8,724 nt of DNA from an uncultured Bacteroidota bacterium (GCA_903953615.1 CAJBKH010000083.1:1-8724); one strand, 5' to 3'; shown: positions 1-6,528, counted from the first letter of the stretch. Notes: generated by a model from the sequence alone, not told the origin. Made by a program: numbers and translations.

Positions 1-629
1 ATTTAGACAGGGTGAGCAATGCCGAGCTGTTTCCAGACAGTGTACACATTCAGCAACATTTTTTCTTTGATGACGAAGATGGTGAAACCGCATTTGCCGC
101 TTGGTTAACACAATACCCTGCCACCTTGTATAAGAAAGAAGATAAGGGGACTTATGTGGTATTGAAAACCATTAAAGGCAAGCGCATGGAAATTTATGCG
201 AACAAGCCTGCCAGCGAAATTGCAGGTAGAGCAGACTTGCGAAAATATTTTGAGTCGCGCAACCGATTCCCCGATTTGATTGTGCACCGCGGACACAGTT
301 ATTACATTGAAAACACTTTGGCTAACATGACCAATAGCAACCGCATTGCCATTCTCGGCAGTTGTGGCGGATATCAGAACATTAGCAAGGCCATGGAGAA
401 TGCGATGGATGTGCAAATTGTAAGCACCAAACAAGTGGGCACTTTGGCGGTAAATTCTGTGCTCATCAACGAAACCACCGAAACCATTCGCTTGGGTAAA
501 GACATTGTATGGGTTGATTTATGGAAACAGATTTCAACCAAGTTAAAAGACAATCCGCAATTCAAAGATTACATACCGCCATACAAAAATTTAGGGGCAA
601 GGTTTATCAAAGCCTATAATGCACTTTGA
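1..629 (+). CDS. C-terminal part of a large Bacteroidota protein of unknown function (5' end outside window)
   Basis: The frame is open from base 3 through a GTG at 12 to the TGA at 627-629, with no start context, so this is most likely the tail of a longer protein. Residue numbers here count from that GTG. The sequence is soluble-looking, with no signal peptide or membrane segment in the visible part. An early FFFDDEDGE stretch (residues 17-25) is followed by a hydrophobic strand ending in His-Arg-Gly-His (LIVHRGHS, H92 and H95). A second hydrophobic strand ends in GSCGG (C118), and a YIPPYKNLGA segment (188-197) lies near the end. I recall similar tails on long uncharacterised Bacteroidota proteins but know no function. 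A strand ending in His-(x)-Gly and then a strand ending in Cys recalls the clan CD (caspase/gingipain/CHAT) active-site layout. The His-Cys spacing of 23-26 residues is short for that clan, so peptidase activity is only a hypothesis. The gene ends 6 bases from the convergent MFS gene. Confidence 0.75.
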   Translation, partial: LDRVSNAELFPDSVHIQQHFFFDDEDGETAFAAWLTQYPATLYKKEDKGTYVVLKTIKGKRMEIYANKPASEIAGRADLRKYFESRNRFPDLIVHRGHSYYIENTLANMTNSNRIAILGSCGGYQNISKAMENAMDVQIVSTKQVGTLAVNSVLINETTETIRLGKDIVWVDLWKQISTKLKDNPQFKDYIPPYKNLGARFIKAYNAL

Positions 630-637
630 TTTTTTTT
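606..637 (+). terminator. Candidate intrinsic terminator overlapping the stop codon of the first gene
   Basis: ATCAAAG (606-612) and CTTTGAT (624-630) can form a 7-bp stem around an 11-nt loop. The stem is followed directly by a run of T, eight in all at 630-637. The 3' arm contains the TGA stop codon, so the hairpin lies partly inside the coding sequence. Only two of the seven pairs are G-C, so the stem is weak. The T run favours plus-strand termination only. On the minus strand no T run follows the stem. Confidence 0.4.
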
Positions 638-1811
638 ATAGCAATTGTTTTTTCGAAGTAAAAAACACAAAATACAAAATGCAAAGCAGGGCCGAAATGC
701 TTGTTGCTGCAAATAAAGTACTTGCGCCGAATTGATACCAAACAAAGCCCCCAACACTGCTCGCAATTAATGTGCAGATACTTTGAAAACCAGCCAAAGT
801 ACCTATCGCTGTGGCGGTGTCTTTTTTGTCTGTTATAGTGCTAATCCATGCCTTTGCGATGCCTTCGGTGGCAGCTGCATATAAACCATAAATTACAAAA
901 AGACAGAGGTAAATAGTAGGGTTTAATTCGAATGAAAATCCAAGATAAACAATGCTAAATAATATCAGTCCTAAAATAAAGGTTGGTTTTAACCCGAGCT
1001 TGTCGGCTAATTTTCCCATAGGGAAAGCAAAAAAGGCATAAACAAAATTATACAAAATGTACAATGCGATAATGTGCGTATCGCTCCACCCAAACTGTTT
1101 GAGTTGCAACAATAAAAATACATCCGAACTGTTGATTAATGCGAAGGCGAGTAATCCAATTGCAACTTGCTTGTAGGTTTTTGGACTTTCTTTCCAATAA
1201 TTGACGATGGCTAAGAAGCCTGGTCGTTTCTGTTCTGAAATAGCAGTCTTCTTTTTTTCTTTGATTAAAAAAGTAATCAGCAAAGCCAATGCCCCTGGTA
1301 TAAAAGCGATAAAAAATAAAGGTTTGTAGGAAGCGGGATGGTAATAAAGATAGGCCAATGCAATTAAAGGCCCTATCGCTGCGCCTAGTGTATCCATGGA
1401 GCGGTGAAAGCCAAACACAGCCCCTTTTGTTTTTGGTCCCGCTTCATCAGAGAGCATGGCATCTCTTGCCCCTGTGCGTATGCCTTTGCCTAGTCGGTCG
1501 ATACTGCGCGAGAAGAATACCCACAATGGCGCATTGAATAAAACTAACAATGGTTTTGAAAGGGCACTTAAACCATAGCCCATTTGAATAAATGGCAATC
1601 GTTTTTGATACGTGTCGGATACTTTTCCAAAATAGCCTTTGCTCAGGCCTGCCAAGGCCTCTGCAAACCCTTCTAGTATACCAATAATTAAAATTGAAAA
1701 ACCAATGGACTTCAAATAAATGGGCATAATGGGATACAGCATTTCGCTAGCTATATCTGTGAATAAACTCACCAGCGAAAGTATCCAAACATTCTTACTG
1801 ATGACCTTCAT
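636..1811 (-). CDS. MFS transporter, 12 TM segments, substrate unknown
   Basis: This 391-residue inner-membrane protein has the length and hydrophobic pattern of a 12-TM major facilitator permease. A polar cytoplasmic loop (KEKKK to about residue 210) separates the two halves. The motif A loop between TM2 and TM3 is GKVSDTYQKR (62-71), and a second-half equivalent GKLADKLGLK lies at 266-275. The segment RLGKGIRTGARDAM followed by FGFHRSMDTLGAAIGP (106-148) is typical of a set of MFS permeases often annotated as drug or metabolite efflux proteins. Asp229 sits in a hydrophobic stretch and could take part in proton coupling (inference). The ATG start is 9 nt after the stop of the secreted-protein gene at 1821-2672, so the two are probably one transcript. 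It ends tail to tail with the first gene, 6 nt apart. The substrate cannot be read from the sequence. Confidence 0.9.
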   Translation of the reverse strand: MKVISKNVWILSLVSLFTDIASEMLYPIMPIYLKSIGFSILIIGILEGFAEALAGLSKGYFGKVSDTYQKRLPFIQMGYGLSALSKPLLVLFNAPLWVFFSRSIDRLGKGIRTGARDAMLSDEAGPKTKGAVFGFHRSMDTLGAAIGPLIALAYLYYHPASYKPLFFIAFIPGALALLITFLIKEKKKTAISEQKRPGFLAIVNYWKESPKTYKQVAIGLLAFALINSSDVFLLLQLKQFGWSDTHIIALYILYNFVYAFFAFPMGKLADKLGLKPTFILGLILFSIVYLGFSFELNPTIYLCLFVIYGLYAAATEGIAKAWISTITDKKDTATAIGTLAGFQSICTLIASSVGGFVWYQFGASTLFAATSISALLCILYFVFFTSKKQLL

Positions 1812-1820
1812 CGGTACACT

Positions 1821-2672
1821 TTAGAATTTAATGTTTTCGGTTACCAATGGCACCCCATTCACATAAAGCAATGCTTGGTAGTCGCCAAAATCTAAGTCGG
1901 CATCCGAAATCCAATAGCTCTCTTTATAGTCACCCTTGGGTTTGTCTTTTGCAGTTAAAAAATACAAGACCACATTGCCGGCTTTGTCGTATAAAATAAT
2001 TTTAACGTTGGATGTATCGGTGAGGGTATAGTCAAAATAAACCCTTTGACTTACCTTAGCGTTGGCATAAGCTTTTGGTACAGGAATCAATTGTGCTTTA
2101 CAAACCGCTTTCACCAAAGCAGAAGATTTAACTTTGTCTTTGCACAAATCCAACAAACCTTGCAAAGGCAAGTTGTCTGTTGCACACCATACTGCGTTTT
2201 GACCAATATTATTTTGGAAATTGCCACTCTCAACTTCTTTTACAACCCTTAATAAAGGTGGAGCACAGACATCGCCTGCTGTAAAAACATGCAAGCCACT
2301 TGGTGTTAATTTGTTAAACTCGGTAGCAATGGCCATTATTTTTTGAGTCACTTCTTTTTTAGGAACAATAGAAATGTATTTCACTTTGGTGCAAACCATT
2401 GATGTTATGGTTGCATCTTTGCATTTAAAAGTAGTTCCTGTTTTTACAACGATTACCAAAGGCTTGTCGCCCAAACAGTTTAATTTTATTTTAATGCATT
2501 CTCCAAAGTGGAGGAGGTTGGTACTTTTTACAGGATCAACACCATTGATAATGGCGGTCACCCTTTTTTTAGTCACTGCTTCGTTCAAAGAAAGAGTATC
2601 TGTGGCATTTAGTCGAAATGAACAAAGTACAATCAGTAAAACCAATGTATTTTTGAATGTAATTGCTTGCAT
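1821..2672 (-). CDS. Secreted Cys-rich protein of unknown function with C-terminal Ig-like/FlgD-like segment
   Basis: This 283-residue protein starts with a signal peptide: a hydrophobic core at about residues 8-18, with likely cleavage after LNA near residue 23. There is no lipobox, so it is probably periplasmic or extracellular. The mature part has eight Cys (59, 66, 84, 94, 136, 163, 177, 191), an even number confined to residues 59-191, which suggests disulfides. From about residue 207 the sequence turns into a beta-rich segment (VYFDYTLTD, VKIILYDKAGNVV, FGDYQALLYVNG). This looks like the FlgD-type Ig fold often found at the ends of secreted Bacteroidota proteins. It does not match the T9SS type A sorting signal well enough for me to call it one. 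I do not recognise the N-terminal Cys-rich half. The start ATG follows a -7 element by 4 nt. It is the first gene of a probable two-gene unit with the MFS transporter. Confidence 0.75.
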   Translation of the reverse strand: MQAITFKNTLVLLIVLCSFRLNATDTLSLNEAVTKKRVTAIINGVDPVKSTNLLHFGECIKIKLNCLGDKPLVIVVKTGTTFKCKDATITSMVCTKVKYISIVPKKEVTQKIMAIATEFNKLTPSGLHVFTAGDVCAPPLLRVVKEVESGNFQNNIGQNAVWCATDNLPLQGLLDLCKDKVKSSALVKAVCKAQLIPVPKAYANAKVSQRVYFDYTLTDTSNVKIILYDKAGNVVLYFLTAKDKPKGDYKESYWISDADLDFGDYQALLYVNGVPLVTENIKF

Positions 2673-2676
2673 TGAA

Positions 2677-2684
2677 CAAAAGTA
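2677..2684 (-). promoter_or_regulatory. -7 promoter element TACTTTTG of the secreted-protein/MFS unit
   Basis: Read on the minus strand the bases are TACTTTTG, an exact match to the Bacteroidota -7 consensus TAnnTTTG. Four bases (TTCA) separate it from the ATG at 2672. Transcription would therefore start at or within a few bases of the start codon, giving a leaderless or nearly leaderless mRNA. No well-spaced -33 TTG is visible: the nearest TTGs are 12 and 31 bases upstream. Confidence 0.55.
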
Positions 2685-2750
2685 TTGGATTCATTTCAAT
2701 ATTTTTATATTAAATCAAATTTTTTAAACAAAACCCTCGTAATTATTGTT

Positions 2751-3284
2751 ATGCAATATATTAAACCACAATCGATTTTTACAATACTGTTTTTCACTGC
2801 TTTAGTTTTTGTACAATGTAGTAATACTGTGCCCTCAAATGTTGCAAAAAGCGTGCTATCAACCAACGACTCAACCCCAAAAGACACCATGAAAGTTATA
2901 AAGACAGAAGAAGAATGGAAACAACAATTAACCCCTAAAGAATACAAAGTTTTGAGAGAGAAGGCCACCGATAGACCTTATACTGGCGAGTATGAAAGCC
3001 ACTGGGACAGCGGTATTTATGTTTGCAAAGGTTGCGGTACTGAATTGTTTCGCAGCGAAACAAAATTTGATGCGGGTTGCGGTTGGCCTAGTTTTTACCA
3101 AGGCATTGATTCATCTAAAATTACAGAAATAGTTGACAAAAGCATGGGCATGTATAGGGTAGAGGTGTTGTGCTCAAAATGTGGCGGTCACCTCGGTCAT
3201 GTGTTCACAGATGGGTTCGGAACCCCCACAGGATTAAGGTATTGTATTAATTCTACCAGTTTAGGGTTTAAGAAAAAAGAATAG
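2751..3284 (+). CDS. msrB: Peptide-methionine (R)-S-oxide reductase, exported lipoprotein form
   Basis: MsrB reduces the R epimer of methionine sulfoxide in oxidised proteins. The reductase domain spans about residues 53-173. It has two zinc CxxC pairs (C92/C95 and C141/C144), the resolving Cys in GCGWPSF (C110), GGHLGHVF (145-152), and the catalytic Cys in RYCINS (C165). The 55-residue distance between C110 and C165 matches the family. The N terminus is a lipoprotein signal peptide: a hydrophobic core at about 8-21 with lipobox FVQC and lipidated C23. A Ser/Thr/Asn-rich linker of about 25 residues follows. The enzyme should therefore be membrane-anchored on the periplasmic side, repairing envelope proteins (inference). 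I chose the ATG at 2751 over the in-frame ATG at 2685, because the longer form would bury the signal peptide behind 22 extra residues. No MsrA domain is fused. Its start is 78 nt from the divergent secreted-protein gene. Confidence 0.95.
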   Translation: MQYIKPQSIFTILFFTALVFVQCSNTVPSNVAKSVLSTNDSTPKDTMKVIKTEEEWKQQLTPKEYKVLREKATDRPYTGEYESHWDSGIYVCKGCGTELFRSETKFDAGCGWPSFYQGIDSSKITEIVDKSMGMYRVEVLCSKCGGHLGHVFTDGFGTPTGLRYCINSTSLGFKKKE

Positions 3285-3290
3285 AAGAAC

Positions 3291-3326
3291 TTGTGTAAAA
3301 GGTTTAATAAGGATTGCCTACCTTAG
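3291..3326 (+). promoter_or_regulatory. Possible promoter of the WD40/RidA unit
   Basis: In the 63-nt gap after msrB, TTG at 3291-3293 precedes TACCTTAG (3319-3326), which matches TAnnTTTG with one mismatch. The spacing of 25 is longer than the usual 19 or so. An interrupted inverted repeat, TAAGG (3308-3312) and CCTTA (3321-3325), overlaps the element. Cotranscription from msrB is the alternative. No terminator with a T run is visible in this gap. Confidence 0.3.
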
Positions 3327-3347
3327 CATCATTAAACTACCCAAATT

Positions 3348-4415
3348 ATGAAAAGTTTGTTTATTGTTATTTTAGCGCAGTTCTTGTTTGTTAATCAGTC
3401 GTTTGCGCAAGGTCTTAAAGTAAAGCTAACGGAGCACACAGCCAATGTAGAAACCATTGCCTATTCAATTAATGGTCAATACTTCGTTTCAAGTGGATGG
3501 GATGGAGCCGTTAATTTATATACCATTGATTCAATCGGTATACCCAAATTTAAGCAATCGTTTTTCGGTCACCTAGGCGCAGTTACTTCGCTCGGCTTTT
3601 CAAAAAACAATAAATTCATCATCAGCTGCGGCAAAGATTATTCTGCCCGTTTATGGAATATTGAATTCCCTGATTCTTCAAAAGTATTTAGCATGCATTT
3701 GGAACCAGTTACCAATGCGTTTTTAGACGGTGCTGGTAAAAATATAATTACAAGCAGTGTAGATGGTACCATTAAAATAACTAACATATACGATACTAGA
3801 AAAACAAAAACCATTAAAGTTGGTAAGCCAATTTGTGATTTGGTTTTAAGTCGCGATGGTAAGTTTTTTTATGCAGCCCTCAAAGGTGCTGGCATTGCAA
3901 AAATTGAAACAGGTTCTCAGAAAGTAGCCGAAGAATATTTAGGCCATAAAGACGAAGTGAATGCCATTGACCTGTCGCCAGATGGTAAGTTTTTAGCTAG
4001 TGGTAGCAGCGATAAATCCATAATTATTTGGGACCTTACAACAGGTAAAGAATTAAAAAAACTAAATGGCTTCGAATGGAAGGTAACTTCAGTAGAGTAC
4101 AGTCTCGATGGTCAGTACATCATTGGCGGTTGCAATGATGGAACTACTAAATTATTTAATGTTAGCACTGGGAAATTGATTTCTGATTTTGCTGAGCTAA
4201 GCAAGAATGTGCGCGATGTGGCTTTTAGTCCTAACGCAAAACAAATCGCCATTGCTACCAATTTAGAATCCGATAAATATGGTGCGGTTATTTATAATAG
4301 TGGTGTGTTTATTAGTGCACCAGAACCTGCCAACAAACCCAAAGGTGTAAAGCCAACAGACAAAAATGCCCCTAAAACAGTTGTTAAGTCAACTGCAAAA
4401 GCGCCCGTAAAATAG
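3348..4415 (+). CDS. Secreted WD40-like beta-propeller protein, seven repeats
   Basis: The 355-residue protein starts with a clear signal peptide (hydrophobic core at about 3-15, likely cleavage after SFAQ at 18-21). Seven WD40-like repeats follow from about residue 27 to 322, enough for one complete beta-propeller. The fifth repeat is the most canonical: GHKDEVNAIDLSPDGKFL and then SDKSIIIWDL. Repeats 3, 4 and 7 have lost the WD dipeptide. From about residue 326 a Lys/Pro/Ala-rich tail (NKPKGVKP, KAPVK) looks disordered. No membrane segment or enzyme domain is present, so a periplasmic or exported binding scaffold is likely. The ligand is unknown. The stop TAG is followed directly by the ATG of the RidA-family gene, so the two are almost certainly cotranscribed and may be translationally coupled. 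Confidence 0.9.
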   Translation: MKSLFIVILAQFLFVNQSFAQGLKVKLTEHTANVETIAYSINGQYFVSSGWDGAVNLYTIDSIGIPKFKQSFFGHLGAVTSLGFSKNNKFIISCGKDYSARLWNIEFPDSSKVFSMHLEPVTNAFLDGAGKNIITSSVDGTIKITNIYDTRKTKTIKVGKPICDLVLSRDGKFFYAALKGAGIAKIETGSQKVAEEYLGHKDEVNAIDLSPDGKFLASGSSDKSIIIWDLTTGKELKKLNGFEWKVTSVEYSLDGQYIIGGCNDGTTKLFNVSTGKLISDFAELSKNVRDVAFSPNAKQIAIATNLESDKYGAVIYNSGVFISAPEPANKPKGVKPTDKNAPKTVVKSTAKAPVK

Positions 4416-4838
4416 ATGAGTGAGATTAACCAAAGTATTGAATCGAGTAAAGCACCCGAGCCGGTAGGACTTTACCCACACGCCAAAAGAGTTGGCAATT
4501 TATTATTTCTAAGTGGCGTTGGTCCACGCGAAAAAGGCACCAAAATAATTCCTGGTGTCGAATTAGATGAGAACAGAAATATTATCAGTTACGATATTGC
4601 AGTGCAATGCCGTAGTGTCTTTCAAAACATAAAATATATTTTAGAAGATAGCGGCAGCAGTTGGGATAAGATTGTTGATGTAACCGTTTTTCTAACCAAT
4701 ATGAAAGACGATTTTCCTATCTACAATAAAATTTGGGCCGAGTATTTTGCCGAGAACCCGCCTTGTCGAACCACCCTCGAAATTAATTGTCTGCCTACTC
4801 CAATAGCCATCGAGCTAAAGGTGATTGCTACAGTTTAG
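4416..4838 (+). CDS. RidA-family protein resembling 2-aminomuconate deaminase
   Basis: This cytoplasmic protein of 140 residues has the full length of the YjgF/YER057c/UK114 (RidA) fold. It has the substrate-binding Arg (R118 in PCRTTLEINCLPTP) and the conserved Glu region IAIELKVIA (130-138). The segments EPVGLYPHAKRVGNLLFLSG (residues 15-34), GVELDENRNI (47-56) and VTVFLTNMKDDFP (89-101) resemble the 2-aminomuconate deaminase branch (NbaF/AmnD type) more than the general enamine/imine deaminase RidA. That branch acts late in kynurenine/3-hydroxyanthranilate catabolism, converting 2-aminomuconate to 4-oxalocrotonate with release of ammonia. This subfamily call rests on recalled similarity. 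No other kynurenine-pathway gene lies in the window, so a general RidA role is possible. The ATG directly abuts the TAG of the WD40 gene, with no separate promoter or ribosome-binding site. Confidence 0.85.
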   Translation: MSEINQSIESSKAPEPVGLYPHAKRVGNLLFLSGVGPREKGTKIIPGVELDENRNIISYDIAVQCRSVFQNIKYILEDSGSSWDKIVDVTVFLTNMKDDFPIYNKIWAEYFAENPPCRTTLEINCLPTPIAIELKVIATV

Positions 4839-4855
4839 GTATTAAAATAACGCCA

Positions 4856-4875
4856 TAAAATTGGCGCCAATTTTA
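4856..4875. terminator. Perfect 20-nt palindrome between convergent genes; possible bidirectional terminator
   Basis: TAAAATTGGCGCCAATTTTA is a perfect 20-nt palindrome centred on GGCGCC. It lies 18 nt after the RidA-family stop and 61 nt from the kdsC stop, in the 98-nt gap between two convergent genes. As RNA it could fold as an 8-bp stem with a GCGC loop on either strand. The A4 and T4 at its arms could act as short U tracts in both directions. The U tract lies inside the stem, so it is a poor intrinsic terminator. An overlapping alternative stem pairs CGCCA (4851-4855) with TGGCG (4862-4866). A protein-binding site is an alternative reading. Confidence 0.4.
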
Positions 4876-4936
4876 GCTAAACTAATCTGAGAAATGATTT
4901 TGTAATTCTTCTGTGAATCAGTGGCGATAAAGAATC

Positions 4937-5458
4937 TTACCACATAAAGCTTTCTTCAACCCACCATTTTTCTTGCAGTTTCAAAGTCTTTTCAATGATG
5001 TCTCTTACACAGCCATGCCCTCCTTTGAAAGGTGAAACGTAATGGCAGATTTCTAAAATATCAATGGCTGCATCGGCAGGACAACAAGCAACGCCCACGA
5101 TTTTTAACAAAGGATAATCGGGCAAATCATCGCCCATGTATATAACGTCTTCTGGTGTTAAATTGTATTTGGTAAGAAAGGCTTCGAAAGCCGCTTGTTT
5201 GTGTTTTTGCCCTGTGTAAATATCTTTTACGCCCAACATTTCAAAACGTTTGTTAACGCCATTGCTAGAGCCACCAGAAATAATGGCCATCGGGTAATTT
5301 AATTTAGTAGCATGCTGTATCGCATAACCATCTTTGATATTAAAGTTGCGCAAAAAGTTGCCTTCTTCTGTGCCAATCACCGAGCCATCGGTCATCACAC
5401 CATCAACATCGAAAATAAAGGCTTTGGCATGTTTGAGTTTTGTATGTATTAATTCCAC
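4937..5458 (-). CDS. kdsC: 3-deoxy-D-manno-octulosonate 8-phosphate phosphatase (KdsC-type HAD phosphatase)
   Basis: This enzyme hydrolyses Kdo 8-phosphate to Kdo and phosphate in the cytoplasm, a step towards the LPS inner core. It is a small HAD protein of the usual family length (173 residues). Motif I is DVDGVMTDG (17-25; nucleophile D17, acid/base D19). Motif II is IISGG (59-63, S61), motif III Lys lies in GQKHK (83-87), and motif IV is MGDDLPDYP (108-116). There is no cap domain insertion, as expected for this tetrameric class. GGHGCVRDIIE (146-156) is the typical C-terminal KdsC signature. ISGG in place of ITGR is common in Bacteroidota. The start is a GTG at 5458: an in-frame TAA, the stop of the upstream gene, lies 9 nt before it and the next Met is inside motif I. 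It is probably cotranscribed with the SGNH gene upstream. The trailing WWVEESFMW is unremarkable. Confidence 0.92.
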   Translation of the reverse strand: MELIHTKLKHAKAFIFDVDGVMTDGSVIGTEEGNFLRNFNIKDGYAIQHATKLNYPMAIISGGSSNGVNKRFEMLGVKDIYTGQKHKQAAFEAFLTKYNLTPEDVIYMGDDLPDYPLLKIVGVACCPADAAIDILEICHYVSPFKGGHGCVRDIIEKTLKLQEKWWVEESFMW

Positions 5459-5467
5459 TGTAGTTGT

Positions 5468-6523
5468 TTATTTAGTTACCAAATCTTTTACCTCGTCATA
5501 AATTATTTCTGAAACAAAGGCAGCACCATCATTTGTAAAATGGTAGCCATCGTAGAAGAAACTGGCATCTTTTGGTAAACGAGCCGATACATTCACGAAT
5601 TTCAAATTGTTTTTTTCTGCAATATCAAAACTTGTTTTGTTGTACTGCTTAAGCAAGAGTGATTTTGCTTTGCCATTGATATCGCCTGTTTTTAATGTGC
5701 CCAAATCGATATTGCTTATGACGTCTTTTTCGTCGCCAAACAAGATAGCTTGCGATACCAGAATGAGTTTAATGTTGTTTGCCTTACAAGCATCGGCCAA
5801 TTGTTGCAAATTGTTTTTATACAATTCTACCATCGGTTGCTCGCGAGCAATGCGCTGCAAAATAGCACTGTCTGTCATCTCCAACGTAATAGAAGTTTCA
5901 AGGTCGAGGTAGCGATGGTAAATGGCATCCTGTGGACGTTGTATCCGGTTTCCATGCAAGAAAACAGCAATGGTTTTCGGAATTTCTAAAAAATTGTAAG
6001 CCTTTTCAAAAATGGAGATATCTTCCCTTGGTTTTTCAACTTCCATTGGAAATGAGATATCATCTAAGCCACTCATTAAAATAATGGCCCGTGGCTTTAA
6101 GGGTAAAATATTGGTTTTAAAAAACTTTAAATACTGCGATGATTTAAGCCCATTTACACCTGCATTGTTCAACCAAATGTTTTTATCTTTTTTCTGTAAA
6201 GCAGTCAATAAAAGGGCTGGCCAGTCTTGCCCATTGGTTAAGTAAGGACATTCGGTGGTGCTGCCACCCATGCAAATAATGCGATTCTTTAGTTTGTCAT
6301 CGGGCTCGCTGCCTCTAAAGCCAAGGCTATTGGTACTTAAGGTAATGTCTTGAACCAAGTTATTGGAGGCGGCAATATTTCTCATGCCATAATTACGGTT
6401 AGGATGTAATTCGATTTTATCAGCTGCATTTTTTCTAATAAATGGGTTGTAAATGTGCAGGATTATCTCTGCACCCAAGAAAATCATAAGGCCCCATCTG
6501 AGAATTTTAAGCGTCAATTTCAT
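5468..6523 (-). CDS. Membrane-anchored SGNH/GDSL-family hydrolase
   Basis: This 351-residue protein has one N-terminal hydrophobic helix (about residues 8-25) with positive residues before it. It has no lipobox or clear cleavage site, so the domain is probably anchored in the inner membrane facing the periplasm. The SGNH blocks are in order: block I CMGGSTTE (nucleophile S88), block II NAGVNG (G122), block III SGLDD (151-155), and block V DGYHFTNDG (D325, H328). Block III normally reads GxND. Here the oxyanion-hole Asn is Asp154, a notable change. Family members are esterases, acyl-carbohydrate deacetylases or lipases. The substrate is not readable, though the neighbour kdsC hints at envelope glycan work (inference). 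I chose the ATG at 6523, which lies 5 nt after a perfect -7 element, over the TTG codon directly before it. The gene shares its reading frame with kdsC. Confidence 0.85.
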   Translation of the reverse strand: MKLTLKILRWGLMIFLGAEIILHIYNPFIRKNAADKIELHPNRNYGMRNIAASNNLVQDITLSTNSLGFRGSEPDDKLKNRIICMGGSTTECPYLTNGQDWPALLLTALQKKDKNIWLNNAGVNGLKSSQYLKFFKTNILPLKPRAIILMSGLDDISFPMEVEKPREDISIFEKAYNFLEIPKTIAVFLHGNRIQRPQDAIYHRYLDLETSITLEMTDSAILQRIAREQPMVELYKNNLQQLADACKANNIKLILVSQAILFGDEKDVISNIDLGTLKTGDINGKAKSLLLKQYNKTSFDIAEKNNLKFVNVSARLPKDASFFYDGYHFTNDGAAFVSEIIYDEVKDLVTK

Positions 6524-6528
6524 CAATG

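Noticed and set aside
105..434. Minus-strand open frame opposite the first gene (109 residues)
   Set aside because: It is a shadow of a well-supported coding frame, with no recognisable domain and no promoter.
2207..2672. Thought of a T9SS-exported protein because of the C-terminal Ig-like segment at 1821-2052
   Set aside because: The end lacks a convincing type A sorting motif, so only a signal peptide and Ig-like fold are claimed.
2698..2711. AATAT-TTTT-ATATT inverted repeat in the divergent gap
   Set aside because: It is pure A/T with 5-nt arms and is expected by chance in such AT-rich DNA.
2374..2727. Plus-strand open frame opposite the secreted-protein gene (117 residues)
   Set aside because: The opposite strand encodes a protein with a signal peptide and a promoter. 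This frame has no family features.
2685..2750. Upstream in-frame ATG giving msrB 22 extra residues
   Set aside because: It would place a non-signal peptide in front of a good lipoprotein signal and would start only 13 nt from the start of the divergent gene.
5607..6245. Plus-strand open frames opposite the SGNH hydrolase gene
   Set aside because: All lie inside a gene with clear SGNH blocks and look like antisense shadows.
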